From positions 1 through 53,108 of the forward strand of contig UBMI01000016.1 of assembly GCA_900466475.1 (NCBI GenBank): DNA of 53,108 bases. Reading direction: 5' to 3'. Below, one piece after another: positions 33,520-42,368 of this stretch; position 1 is the first letter of the stretch, and every line of letters starts with the position of its first letter. The stretch is from Hyphomicrobiales bacterium. Its GTDB lineage: Bacteria; Pseudomonadota; Alphaproteobacteria; Rhizobiales; Rhizobiaceae. The translations under genes and the position numbers were made by a program. The notes under the pieces are model-generated. The model saw only the letters and a program-made list of their open reading frames with translations, was not told where the DNA came from and did no database searches.

Positions 33520-35749
33520 CGGAAATCGTGACTGGTGCGAAGTGGCTCGAGGTCGCTTCGACGGTGATTTCGCCCGTCAGGCCTGTTGCCTCCAGCCAGA
33601 AGCCTGTCGTTCCGCCGTGGAGCGGTACGGCCGTTGGCCCGACGATCTTGCCAGGCCCCTTCACGGTCAAGGTTGCAACATCGTTGAGGAACGGCAGCCG
33701 CTGGCCGCGCTGGTCGAGCGCGCGGATGATGACGCGGGTCGTGTCGCGTTCGCGCGCCTTCAACGTGGTGCTGTCGGGCACGACTTCCAGTGCGGTCGGC
33801 AGGGGATCGGCCGCGAGCGTCAGGCTGGCTACAGGCTCGCCGTTGACGAAGCCCGTGAATTCGCCGTCGATCCATTCCAGGCCCCAGCGGCCGAGTTCGT
33901 CCTGGGTGAAATGGCGGTGGTCGAGCACGACGGGCGGATGCGGCAGGTGCGGGTAGTTTTCGCGGTCCGGACCGATGCGCTTCGTCAGCGAACCGTATTT
34001 CAGCTCCACCTCATCGCAATTGGTCAGGATGATCAGTGGCAGCACGCCGCCGATACTGCGTTCGCCGCGCGCCCAGAAGGTGACTGGCTTCATGATGACT
34101 TCATCCGAAGGGTCGCATTGGCTGGCATAGACATAGGCAGCAAATTTCGGTTCGCGGAACATATCCATGACGCCGTGATAGCAGATGCGGTCGCCAGAGC
34201 CGAAATCCTTGTGCGTGTTGTAGTCGAACATGCACCAGCCGATGGCACCGGAAATATCCGGATCGCCATAGGCCGCGTTCAGCACTTCCAGATGACGGCG
34301 CACATGCTCGGCCTGGCGCTGCTCTGCATCATACATCTTGGTCGGATGCATGTGGCCGTTGAATTCGGTGATGATGTAGGGGACCTTGTAGGACAGGCCG
34401 GTATTTTCCTGCTGGCTGCGAAGGGCCGTGCGCGGACGGTTTGCACCCGGGAGTTCCTCATTGCCGAGGATGAAGTCGTTCATCGTGTAGACGTCTTCGA
34501 GCAGCTCGCTTTCCGTCAGGTAACGAACGCCGCCGGTCTGGCGGGTGGAATCGAGTTCGTGGGCCAGGCGGTTGGTGGCGGTATAGAAGTCGTGGCTATC
34601 GAGCGATTCATTGATACGCACGCCCCAGATGATGATCGAGGGGTGGTTCCAGTCGCGCTCGATCATGCGGCGAACATTCTCGATGGACTCCTGCTGCCAG
34701 TCGAGATCGCCGATATGCTGCCAACCCGGGATTTCCTCGAAAACGAGCAGGCCGATGCGATCACACTGGTCGAGGAACCATTTCGACTGCGGGTAGTGCG
34801 AGGTGCGCACGATATTGCACTTCAGCACCGTCTTCATGATATCGGCATCGCGCTCCTGCGCGGAGCGGCCGGCGGCGTAGCCCACATAGGGATAGGCCTG
34901 ATGGCGGTTGAGGCCCTGGAGCTTTACGGGGCGACCGTTCAGCAGGAAGCCTTCCGGGGTGAATTTGGCGGTGCGGAAACCGAAATGGCCGGTGGTCCGG
35001 TCGGCGCCATGTTCCGTCTTCAGTTCGACGGAGACTTCATAGAGCGCCGGGTTCGACAGATCCCAGAGTTCGAGGTCGGTCAGACCGCCGAAGGAAAGAG
35101 TGGTGCTGGTCCCGATCGTCTCGCCGGCAGCACTCGCCAGAATGTTGCCATGCGCGTCCCGCAGCGATCCGGTGACCGTTGCCGCATAGGCGAGGCCCTG
35201 CGGGTTGGCGATATCGACACGTACTGTCGCCGATTTCCTGTCCGAGAGGACATCGTGCGTCTCGATCTTGATATTGCGGATCGAAACCTTGTCGGTGACT
35301 TTAAGCCAGACATCGCGATAGATGCCGGCATAAGTCAGATAGTCGATACGGCCGCCGAAGGGCGGGATCGCCGGGTTCTCGCTGCCGTCGATCTTAACGG
35401 TGATCAGGTTGTCGCCCTTGATCAATTTGCCGGTAAGACGAGCTTCAAACGGCGTGTAGCCGTCCTTGTGGGCGATGATCTCTTCGCCGTTCAGATAGAC
35501 GACGCTGTCAGCCATGGCGCCGTCGAAGAGGATGGAAACTTCGCGGCCTTCGAATTCCGGCAGCCAGCGCAGCACCTTTTGATAGGTGAAGGCGCGCTGA
35601 TAGCGCTTCTCATCGAAATAGTTGAAAGGCAGTTCGACGGCGGTGTGCGGCAGGTGGACCATCGCGGCGCCATCGAAGGCTTCCGTCAGGTTCCGGCCGA
35701 AGCCCTCGTGGAAGCTCCAGGATTCATTCAAGGAAACGACTGAGCGCAT
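33506..35749 (-). CDS. glycoside hydrolase family 2 (beta-galactosidase/glucuronidase-like)
   Basis: A 747-residue retaining exo-glycosidase, probably cytosolic (no signal peptide: MRSVVSLNESWSFHEGF). It has an N-terminal jelly-roll sugar-binding domain (about 1-150), an Ig-like domain (155-260) and a TIM barrel (about 265-560). A beta-rich C-terminal domain includes WGLEWIDGEFTGFVNGEP. The catalytic pair is E381 (IIIWGVRINES, acid/base) and E462 (VPYIITEFNGH, nucleophile). GH2 specificity cannot be read from this alone. It is downstream of a LacI gene and a Gfo/Idh gene on the same strand, so it likely acts on the glycoside imported by the divergent ABC transporter. Confidence 0.93.
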   Translation of the reverse strand: MRSVVSLNESWSFHEGFGRNLTEAFDGAAMVHLPHTAVELPFNYFDEKRYQRAFTYQKVLRWLPEFEGREVSILFDGAMADSVVYLNGEEIIAHKDGYTPFEARLTGKLIKGDNLITVKIDGSENPAIPPFGGRIDYLTYAGIYRDVWLKVTDKVSIRNIKIETHDVLSDRKSATVRVDIANPQGLAYAATVTGSLRDAHGNILASAAGETIGTSTTLSFGGLTDLELWDLSNPALYEVSVELKTEHGADRTTGHFGFRTAKFTPEGFLLNGRPVKLQGLNRHQAYPYVGYAAGRSAQERDADIMKTVLKCNIVRTSHYPQSKWFLDQCDRIGLLVFEEIPGWQHIGDLDWQQESIENVRRMIERDWNHPSIIIWGVRINESLDSHDFYTATNRLAHELDSTRQTGGVRYLTESELLEDVYTMNDFILGNEELPGANRPRTALRSQQENTGLSYKVPYIITEFNGHMHPTKMYDAEQRQAEHVRRHLEVLNAAYGDPDISGAIGWCMFDYNTHKDFGSGDRICYHGVMDMFREPKFAAYVYASQCDPSDEVIMKPVTFWARGERSIGGVLPLIILTNCDEVELKYGSLTKRIGPDRENYPHLPHPPVVLDHRHFTQDELGRWGLEWIDGEFTGFVNGEPVASLTLAADPLPTALEVVPDSTTLKARERDTTRVIIRALDQRGQRLPFLNDVATLTVKGPGKIVGPTAVPLHGGTTGFWLEATGLTGEITVEATSSHFAPVTISVAAV

Positions 35750-35853
35750 CTCATTCTCCCCGGCAGGCGGCAGAAGAGAGGTGGCGCCTGCTAGCGGCGC
35801 GGCAAAGGGTGATCATCGGTAGTCCTCCTCGAAGCGAATGAATGAACCGCCCC

Positions 35854-36852
35854 TCAGGCGGTCGAGCCCCAGCGGGGCGTGCAGGCAAGCGTGATGCTGT
35901 GCGGGCCTTCGTCGCCGGCCTCGTGGCGTTCGATCACTTCGACGACAGCATCCATGAAGGCTGCGTGGTCGAGGCTCAGCGTCGTCAGGTCGTTGCAATC
36001 CCAGGCGGCCATGGCGATACCGTCCTGACCGACAATGGCGATATCCTCGGGCGTATTCTTGCCGAGGACGCGGCGGGCGGCATCGCGCGCGCCGATCGCC
36101 ATCACGTCATTGCCGCAGATGATGGCATCGACTTTCGAACGGTGTAGCAGCAGGACGGCTTCCTTGAAGCCGGAATCATAGGAATAGTCGCCGAAGGCTT
36201 CCGCTTCGAAGGCAAGGCCATGACGCGCCAGAGCGTCGGCAAACCACCTGCGGCGCAGCTTGTCGATCCAGCTCGACTTGGTGCCGGAGAGATAGGCGAA
36301 GCGCTTCTTTCCGTCGCCGACAATCTTGTCGATGATCTCGCCGGCGCCGACCGCGCCGTCGATGCGGATGTTGGAAACATCCTCGTTTTCCAGCGGCTCG
36401 AAGGAAACGATGATCGGCTTGGTCGTGTGGAAAATATCGACCGCATCCTGCATCGAGACCATGTCGGAGAAGATGACGACATGATCGACCTGGTAGGTGG
36501 AGGCGAGCCGCATCAGCTGCAGGCGGTCCGAATGATCAGCGCAGCAGAGCAGGATCGGCAGGAGCTGGCGGGCCTGCAGGCGGTGGACGAGGAGCTGCTG
36601 CTCCTCGGCCTCGCAAGGGTTGCCGATGGCATTGACCACGAGTGCGACCAAGCGCGAGCGCTGGTTGTTCAGCGAGCGGGCGATCGCATTCGGCTGGTAG
36701 CCATATTCGCGGGCAACGGCGAGGATGCGGTCGCGCGTGGCGCTGCCGATCCTCGAATCCGGCGAAAAAGCCCTCGAAATCGTCGCCGAGGAGACACCGG
36801 CGAGTTTCGCCAGTTCCTTCGAGGTGATCCGCCGTCTGTTCGTTCCGCTCAT
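35854..36852 (-). CDS. LacI-family transcriptional regulator (second sugar locus)
   Basis: A 332-residue repressor with HTH RITSKELAKLAGVSSATISRAFSPDSRIGSATRDRILAVAREYGYQPNAIARSLNNQRS and a type I periplasmic-binding sugar domain. The start at 36852 (MSGTNRRR) lies 10 bp after the end of the Gfo/Idh gene; an ATG at 36951 would overlap that gene by 89 bp. It is co-transcribed with Gfo/Idh upstream and probably GH2 downstream (104-bp gap), and it is the likely ligand-responsive repressor acting at TGCAAACGATTACA between the divergent operons. Confidence 0.9.
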   Translation of the reverse strand: MSGTNRRRITSKELAKLAGVSSATISRAFSPDSRIGSATRDRILAVAREYGYQPNAIARSLNNQRSRLVALVVNAIGNPCEAEEQQLLVHRLQARQLLPILLCCADHSDRLQLMRLASTYQVDHVVIFSDMVSMQDAVDIFHTTKPIIVSFEPLENEDVSNIRIDGAVGAGEIIDKIVGDGKKRFAYLSGTKSSWIDKLRRRWFADALARHGLAFEAEAFGDYSYDSGFKEAVLLLHRSKVDAIICGNDVMAIGARDAARRVLGKNTPEDIAIVGQDGIAMAAWDCNDLTTLSLDHAAFMDAVVEVIERHEAGDEGPHSITLACTPRWGSTA

Positions 36853-36862
36853 TATTTTGCGC

Positions 36863-37867
36863 CTATCCGGCGATCCTGACGGGGGTGCCGTCGGCTGCTG
36901 CCGATTCCTTGATTGCATCCCAGAGCCTAGCGAATCTGAGACCCATTTCAACGGAGCCGGAGTTTTCCATCGTTCCGGCGCGGATAGCGAGGAAATTCTT
37001 CATCGGATTGCCGAGAATCTCGGCTTCTTCGCGCGGTTCGCTGGTGCGTCCGATGCTGATCTCGCGCCAGCCGCCCCAGGCATCGATGCGTACGATCGCC
37101 TTGGAATAGAAGAAGGTGATGTAGGAAGCGCAGCCGGGAGGGCCCTCGCCGGCGGCCGTCAGCGTCGCCAGCGCGCCGTTCTTCAGGCGGGCGGAGACGG
37201 CGGTGGCGATATCCACCTTCTTTCCGTGGTTGTTCATATAGGCGGACACGCTGTCGAAATCGGAATTGGCGAGCAGGCAGACGGTGTTCATCATGTGCGC
37301 GCCGGTATCGAACATGAAGCCGCCGCCGGAAATTTCCGGCTGCTGTTTCCAGTGGCCGTCATAGTTGGAAGACCAACTTTCCCAAATCATGCCTGAAATG
37401 GCGATGAGATCGCCAAATTCACCGGAGAGGGCCCGTTTGCGGGTATCGAGCACAAGCGGCGAAAGCCCGCCCTGGAAAGCGGTGACGATAGTGACGCCGC
37501 TTTTCTTCTGCGCGGCGATCAGCGTTTCGGCCTCTGCGACGGTCGTGACCATCGGCTTTTCGAGGAAAAGATCGAGGCCGGCTTCGGCAACGGCAGTCGC
37601 CTGCTCGGCATGGAACGCGTGCGGGGTGGAGACGTAGATGATGTCGAGTTCATCGCGGCATTTTACGAGCATGTCGCGGTAGTCCTCGAAGCTTTTCGGC
37701 TCCGGTGCTCCGGCTGCGGTGCAGACGTCGATGAGGCGCTTTCTGGAGGTTTCCATCGTGTCGGCGAGCGCCACGAATTCGATTTCCGGCATCTTCGCCC
37801 AGCTCTGAGCATATTCAGCCGCCTTCAAGCCGGCGCCGATGACGCCGAGGCGCAATTTCTGAGACAT
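36863..37867 (-). CDS. Gfo/Idh/MocA family NAD(P)-dependent sugar oxidoreductase
   Basis: A 334-residue dehydrogenase. The Rossmann N-terminus LRLGVIGAGLKAAEYAQSW is followed by the conserved EKPM in DLFLEKPMVTTVAEA (Lys of the catalytic region). The C-terminal alpha/beta domain has GGGFMFDTGAHMMNTVCLL with the catalytic Asp and His. Such enzymes oxidise or epimerise sugars and cyclitols, including 3-keto-glycoside formation. It is the first gene of the minus-strand operon (Gfo/Idh, LacI, GH2) and divergent from the second ABC transporter. The ribosome site is GGGAGGAT. Its substrate is unknown. Confidence 0.92.
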   Translation of the reverse strand: MSQKLRLGVIGAGLKAAEYAQSWAKMPEIEFVALADTMETSRKRLIDVCTAAGAPEPKSFEDYRDMLVKCRDELDIIYVSTPHAFHAEQATAVAEAGLDLFLEKPMVTTVAEAETLIAAQKKSGVTIVTAFQGGLSPLVLDTRKRALSGEFGDLIAISGMIWESWSSNYDGHWKQQPEISGGGFMFDTGAHMMNTVCLLANSDFDSVSAYMNNHGKKVDIATAVSARLKNGALATLTAAGEGPPGCASYITFFYSKAIVRIDAWGGWREISIGRTSEPREEAEILGNPMKNFLAIRAGTMENSGSVEMGLRFARLWDAIKESAAADGTPVRIAG

Positions 37868-37890
37868 CGAAATCCTCCCTGATATCGTTG

Positions 37891-37904
37891 TGCAAACGAT
37901 TACA
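37891..37904. promoter_or_regulatory. LacI-family operator between divergent sugar operons
   Basis: TGCAAACGATTACA fits the LacI/GalR family pattern TGNAANCGNTTNCA. It lies 24 bp upstream of the Gfo/Idh start, where it would block that promoter, and about 165 bp upstream of the second binding-protein gene. The rest of the 202-bp gap is AT-rich (notably 37928-37965). Confidence 0.75.
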
Positions 37905-38069
37905 CAAACGTCACCATTGGTGCAAGTTATAAATAACTCAATAAAATCAATATTATATATTTGAGTTGGTTGCGGCTTTAAAAATCATCTTGTCAGCATT
38001 CAGAATGCGTGTACATTTTCCTCGCCGGTGCTGGAGGGCGCCGTGGCTCTAAAAAAGGGAGGACTTCCG

Positions 38070-39362
38070 TTGAAGAAGACGGTTATCGGTGGCCTATGCG
38101 CCATCTTGCTCAGCGCGGTTTCGACGCTGGCTCATGCTGAAACAATTCGTATCGCCAATCACGGCCAGGCCGGCATCGACGCGATGAAGTCGACCGTCGA
38201 GCGGATCGAGAAAAAATACGGCGTGACCGTCGAGGTCGTCGAATATCCGGCGCCGGACAAGGACTATCTCACCAAGCTCCTGACCGAACTCGGCGCCGGC
38301 AACGCACCCGACCTCTTCTCCATCCCGACGACGGCTGCCGTTGCCGACATGGTCGAAGCCGGCTACCTCGCGCCCGTTTCCACCGAGTTCAAGGCCTGGG
38401 ACGGCTACGCCAACCTCTATGACGTCGCCAAGCAGCTTGCTGTCAGCCCTGACGGCGAAACTTATGTGATGCCGTTCATGCTCGGCATTCAGGAAATCTA
38501 TTTCCGCAAGGACGTTCTCGAAAAGGCCGGCATCTCCACCGAGCAGCCGAAGACCTGGCAGGAGCTCCTGGATCGCGCCGCCGAAGTCAAGCAGAAGACC
38601 GGTTCCTACGGCTTACTCTTCCCGGCCGGCGTTTCCTGGGGCAGCGGCGCCTTCGACGAAGGCTTCCAGCACCTGCTCGTCGGTTCCAAGACGCCGCAGC
38701 TCGTCGGTGCCGATGGCAAGCTCGACCTCAACGGCGAAGGCGTCAAGGATGTCTTCAACGTCTACAAGACGCTGATCGACAAGGACCTGATGCCGGTGCA
38801 GCCGCTGCTCGGACCGGAGCCCTGGGTCGTGCCGAAGTATGAAATGTTCCCGGCCGGCAAGCTTGCCGCCACCACCTGCGGTTCCTGGTGCTACATTTTC
38901 GACTGGGGTCGCGAGAGCAAGAACCCGATCCCTGACGTGACCAAGATCGTCGGCACCTGGACCGTTCCGGGTCAGAGCGGCGGCCAGTACGTGCTTGCCA
39001 ACCTCGCTGCTCCGTGGGCCGTCAACTCCAAGTCCGCCAATGTGGAACTGGCCAAGAAAGCGCTGATGGAAATCGGCTCGGTCGAAACGCAAGTTTCCTA
39101 TGCTGCCCGCATCGGCAACATCCCGGCCAGCAAGGATGCTGCCAAGGATCCTGAATTCCAGAAGCTGACGGAACTCGTTCCGATCCATGCTGCTGCCGGA
39201 AACGGCGTCTTCCTGAAGCAGGCTTCCGGCTTCGGCACTGTTGCCGAAGGTGTGGCGCGCGCCACCGAAGCCCTGCTGCGCAAGGAAACCGATGCGGCCG
39301 GCGCCCAGAAGATCCTTGTCGATTACGTCAAGGAAACGCTCGGCGACGACATGGTCAAGTAA
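38070..39362 (+). CDS. carbohydrate ABC transporter substrate-binding protein (second locus)
   Basis: A 430-residue family 1 binding protein. The signal peptide MKKTVIGGLCAILLSAVSTLAHA is followed by mature ETIRIANHGQAGIDAMKSTVERIEKKYGVTVEVVEYP. I place the start at the TTG at 38070, six nt after the strong GGGAGGA (38057-38063); the upstream ATG-like frame would add residues before a perfect signal peptide. It contains AGNAPDLFSIPTTAAVADMVEAGYLAPV, typical of UgpB/MalE-like proteins for sugars. Followed by a stem-loop, then two permeases, ATPase and ThuA-family gene. Confidence 0.92.
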   Translation: MKKTVIGGLCAILLSAVSTLAHAETIRIANHGQAGIDAMKSTVERIEKKYGVTVEVVEYPAPDKDYLTKLLTELGAGNAPDLFSIPTTAAVADMVEAGYLAPVSTEFKAWDGYANLYDVAKQLAVSPDGETYVMPFMLGIQEIYFRKDVLEKAGISTEQPKTWQELLDRAAEVKQKTGSYGLLFPAGVSWGSGAFDEGFQHLLVGSKTPQLVGADGKLDLNGEGVKDVFNVYKTLIDKDLMPVQPLLGPEPWVVPKYEMFPAGKLAATTCGSWCYIFDWGRESKNPIPDVTKIVGTWTVPGQSGGQYVLANLAAPWAVNSKSANVELAKKALMEIGSVETQVSYAARIGNIPASKDAAKDPEFQKLTELVPIHAAAGNGVFLKQASGFGTVAEGVARATEALLRKETDAAGAQKILVDYVKETLGDDMVK

Positions 39363-39390
39363 GCCACTGATATCTTCCTCCCGCCAAGAC

Positions 39391-39418
39391 GGGGACGCGG
39401 CATTCTCGCCGCGTCTTC
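39391..39418 (+). other. intercistronic stem-loop after the second binding-protein gene
   Basis: GGGGACGCGGC (39391-39401) and GCCGCGTCTTC (39408-39418) form an 11-bp stem with two G:U pairs and a 6-nt loop ATTCTC, 28 nt after the binding-protein stop. There is no U-tract. It matches in position the stem-loop of the first ABC operon. Confidence 0.65.
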
Positions 39419-39449
39419 CCGATTTCATTCGATAAGGTTGTGAGCTTCA

Positions 39450-40337
39450 ATGGCCCGAAACTCTCATGAAAAGCGAACCGAGCGCCAACTCCTGCTGGTT
39501 CTGCTGCCGTCGCTGGTCCTGCTTCTGGCCTTTGTGATCTATCCCGCCCTCTATTCCGTCTATCTGAGCTTCACCAATGAGGCGCTGACAGGAGCTGCGG
39601 CCCTGCGGCCGCGCTTCGTCGGTATCCGCAACTATGTGCGCCTCTTCAACGATGCAAAGTTCTGGAATTCGCTGTTCGTCACCTTCGTCTTCGTCATGGG
39701 TTCTGCCGTCATCGGGCAGTTCGTGCTCGGGCTGATTTCGGCGATGGCGTTGCGCCGGCCGATCCGTTTCCGCCAGTTCTTCTCTTCGATTATTCTTCTG
39801 CCGAATGCCGCCCCGGAAGTCGTTGCCGGCTTCATGTGGATCTCGATGCTGGCCGGCGGCGAACATGCGACGCTCTCGCGCATCGTTGCCTTCTTCGGCA
39901 TCAATCCGGCCGACTGGCTGAACGCCTTCCCACTGTCGATGATCATCATCGTCAACACCTGGCGCGGTATCGCGACCGCGATGATCCTGCTGACGGCGGG
40001 CCTCAGCACCATCCCCGCCGAGATCTACGAGGCGGCGCGCATGGATGGCGCGACACCGTCGCAGATGTTCCGCCGCATCACCCTGCCGCTGATGATGCCG
40101 ACAATCCTGCTCTACATGCTGATTTCGGCCGTCTCCACCATTGCCGTCTTCGGTCTCGTCTACGCGCTGACGCGCGGCGGCCCGGGCGGGGCGACGGAGG
40201 TCGTCAGCATCTACATCTACAACCAGTCCTTCACGGCCTTCCAGCTCGGTTACGGTGCTGCGGTCGCGGTCGTCGCGCTCATCATCTCGCTGATCCTCGG
40301 TATCGGCTATGTCCGAGCCATGAAAGTGGAGGTCTGA
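39450..40337 (+). CDS. sugar ABC transporter permease 1 (second locus, MalF type)
   Basis: A 295-residue permease with about six TM helices. EAA loop: EIYEAARMDGATPSQMFRRITLPLMMPTIL. It begins ARNSHEKRTERQLLLVLLPSLVLLLAFVIYPALYSVYLSF. It follows the stem-loop and is 1 bp before the next permease gene. Works with permease 2 and the ATPase of the same operon. Confidence 0.93.
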   Translation: MARNSHEKRTERQLLLVLLPSLVLLLAFVIYPALYSVYLSFTNEALTGAAALRPRFVGIRNYVRLFNDAKFWNSLFVTFVFVMGSAVIGQFVLGLISAMALRRPIRFRQFFSSIILLPNAAPEVVAGFMWISMLAGGEHATLSRIVAFFGINPADWLNAFPLSMIIIVNTWRGIATAMILLTAGLSTIPAEIYEAARMDGATPSQMFRRITLPLMMPTILLYMLISAVSTIAVFGLVYALTRGGPGGATEVVSIYIYNQSFTAFQLGYGAAVAVVALIISLILGIGYVRAMKVEV

Positions 40338-40338
40338 C

Positions 40339-41250
40339 ATGACCGCTATTTCCCCAAGCGAAGGGGCCAACAAGACCCGCTCCGACCTGCTTGCCTACGC
40401 AACACTGACGATCATCTCGATCTTCTGCGCTGTGCCTTTCTTCTGGGTGCTGCTTGCCTCCTTCGACGGCAATGCGCAGCTCTTCCTGCGCTGGCCGGAG
40501 CAATGGACGCTTGCAAACTATGTGCGCGTCTTCACCAAGGAGGATGGGGCGAAGTGGCTGTTCAACTCGCTCTTCGTGGTCGGCGGAGCGACGCTTATCG
40601 TCATGGTTCTGGCGGGGCTCGGCGGCTATGCGCTGTCGCGCACGCGGGCCTGGTGGAAGCTGCCGTTCCTCTACGCGATCCTGCTCATCCGCGTGCTGCC
40701 GCCGACCGCGCTCGTCGTGCCGCTCTACAAGTTCCTGCTGACGCTCAACAATGCGGAAGGCGCGATCCTGCGCCCGATCTTCGGCAGCTATGCCCGCGAT
40801 ATCATGCGCTGGACCGGGTTCATCGACGGTTATCTCGGTATCATGCTGGTGCTCGCCACCATGCAGTTGCCGCTGGCGCTCTGGATCATGAAGACCTTCT
40901 TCGACGGCCTGCCGCGTGACTATGAGGAAGCGGCCGTCATGGACGGGGCGACGATGATGCAGCGCATCCGCCGGGTGCTGATCCCGCTTGCGATGCCTGG
41001 GCTCGCGGCCGCCGGTCTCTTCGCCTTCATGTCGGCCTGGGGCGATTTCCTGCTGCCGCTGATCTTCCTGTCGTCGCCAGAGCTGCAGACGCTGCCGCTC
41101 GGCCTCTTCCGCGCCTTCCTGCGCATCAACGAGATCGACTACGGCCTGTTGACGGCGCTGGCCTTCATTTACCTGCTGCCTGCCGTCGTCGCCTTCGGCT
41201 TTGCGCGGCGCTTCCTCGTCCAGACCTTCTCGGGCGGTGTGAAGGGCTGA
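40339..41250 (+). CDS. sugar ABC transporter permease 2 (second locus, MalG type)
   Basis: A 303-residue permease with six TM helices and EAA loop DYEEAAVMDGATMMQRIRRVLIPLAMPGLA. The C-terminus is ARRFLVQTFSGGVKG. It is tightly packed behind permease 1 and 19 bp before the ATPase gene, whose ribosome site is GAAAGAGAAACGA. Confidence 0.93.
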   Translation: MTAISPSEGANKTRSDLLAYATLTIISIFCAVPFFWVLLASFDGNAQLFLRWPEQWTLANYVRVFTKEDGAKWLFNSLFVVGGATLIVMVLAGLGGYALSRTRAWWKLPFLYAILLIRVLPPTALVVPLYKFLLTLNNAEGAILRPIFGSYARDIMRWTGFIDGYLGIMLVLATMQLPLALWIMKTFFDGLPRDYEEAAVMDGATMMQRIRRVLIPLAMPGLAAAGLFAFMSAWGDFLLPLIFLSSPELQTLPLGLFRAFLRINEIDYGLLTALAFIYLLPAVVAFGFARRFLVQTFSGGVKG

Positions 41251-41269
41251 GATCAAGAAAGAGAAACGA

Positions 41270-42352
41270 ATGATCAATCTCAGAAACGTTCGCAAATTCT
41301 ACGGCGCGCTCGAAGTCATCAAGGGCGTCGATATCACGGTTGAGGATGGCGAATTCGCCGTATTCGTCGGCCCGTCGGGCTGCGGCAAGTCCACGCTGTT
41401 GCGCATGATCGCCGGGCTCGAAGGCATCGACGAGGGCGATCTGGTGCTGAACGGCCAGCGCATCAACGACGTGCCGCCTGACAAGCGCGGCATCGCCATG
41501 GTATTCCAGTCCTACGCGCTCTATCCGCATATGACGGTCGCAGAAAATATCGGCTTTTCGCTGAGCCTCAAGAAGGTGCCGGAAGCCGAAATCAAGAAGC
41601 AGGTGGAAGGTGTCGCCGAAATCCTGCAACTGACTGACTATCTCAGCCGCAAGCCGGGTGCGCTATCCGGCGGCCAGCGCCAGCGCGTGGCGATCGGCCG
41701 CGCGATCATCAAGAAGCCGTCGCTGATCCTGTTCGACGAGCCGCTGTCGAATCTCGATTCGGCGCTGCGCGTGCAGATGCGCGCCGAGCTGCAGCGCCTG
41801 CATCGCGAGCTGAAGGCGACCGTTGTCTATGTCACGCATGACCAGGTCGAGGCGATGACGATGGCCGATCGTATCGTCGTGCTAAACAAGGGTGTCGTGG
41901 CCCAGCAGGGCGCGCCGATGGAACTCTACCATCAGCCCGAAAACGAGTTCGTCGCGACCTTCATCGGCTCGCCGAAGATGAACGTGCTGCCGATGACGGC
42001 AACACGCCGGGATGCCGGCAAGGTGCATCTGGAAAGCCCGCTCGGCCTTGCGATCGATCTCTCGGATGCCAATGGCTCCGTGCCGCAGGGTGAGGCGAAA
42101 CTCGGCATCCGGCCGGAGCATCTGAAGCTCGCGCCGCAGGGGCAGGGCGATTTTTCGGCCGAGGTCGTTATCGTCGAGCGGCTTGGTGTCGAGACCTATC
42201 TGACGGTCGGGTCGCAGCAACAGCCGATCGTCGTGCGCACAGAAGGCGACATGACCATTCGTCCCGGCGATCGCGTTTCGCTCACAGCCGAGCGCGCTGC
42301 CTGCCATCTGTTCGATTCCGCCGGCCGGGTTCTCCGTTCGGCTCAAATTTGA
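41270..42352 (+). CDS. sugar ABC transporter ATP-binding protein (second locus, UgpC type)
   Basis: A 360-residue ATPase: Walker A GPSGCGKST (34-42), Q-loop FQSYALYPHMT, LSGGQRQR (from 132), Walker B LILFDEPLSNLD, and H-loop VTHDQVEAMT. The C-terminal TOBE-like domain contains KLGIRPEHLKLAPQG. It is 16 bp before the ThuA-family gene. Its closest relatives are rhizobial and other alphaproteobacterial carbohydrate importers. Confidence 0.95.
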   Translation: MINLRNVRKFYGALEVIKGVDITVEDGEFAVFVGPSGCGKSTLLRMIAGLEGIDEGDLVLNGQRINDVPPDKRGIAMVFQSYALYPHMTVAENIGFSLSLKKVPEAEIKKQVEGVAEILQLTDYLSRKPGALSGGQRQRVAIGRAIIKKPSLILFDEPLSNLDSALRVQMRAELQRLHRELKATVVYVTHDQVEAMTMADRIVVLNKGVVAQQGAPMELYHQPENEFVATFIGSPKMNVLPMTATRRDAGKVHLESPLGLAIDLSDANGSVPQGEAKLGIRPEHLKLAPQGQGDFSAEVVIVERLGVETYLTVGSQQQPIVVRTEGDMTIRPGDRVSLTAERAACHLFDSAGRVLRSAQI

Positions 42353-42368
42353 AACATCGAGGAATAGC

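Noticed and set aside
33377..35743. Very long plus-strand open frame (788 codons) opposite the GH2 gene
   Set aside because: It is antisense to a clear GH2 enzyme with intact catalytic residues; its sequence has no recognisable domain. High-GC DNA gives such shadow frames.
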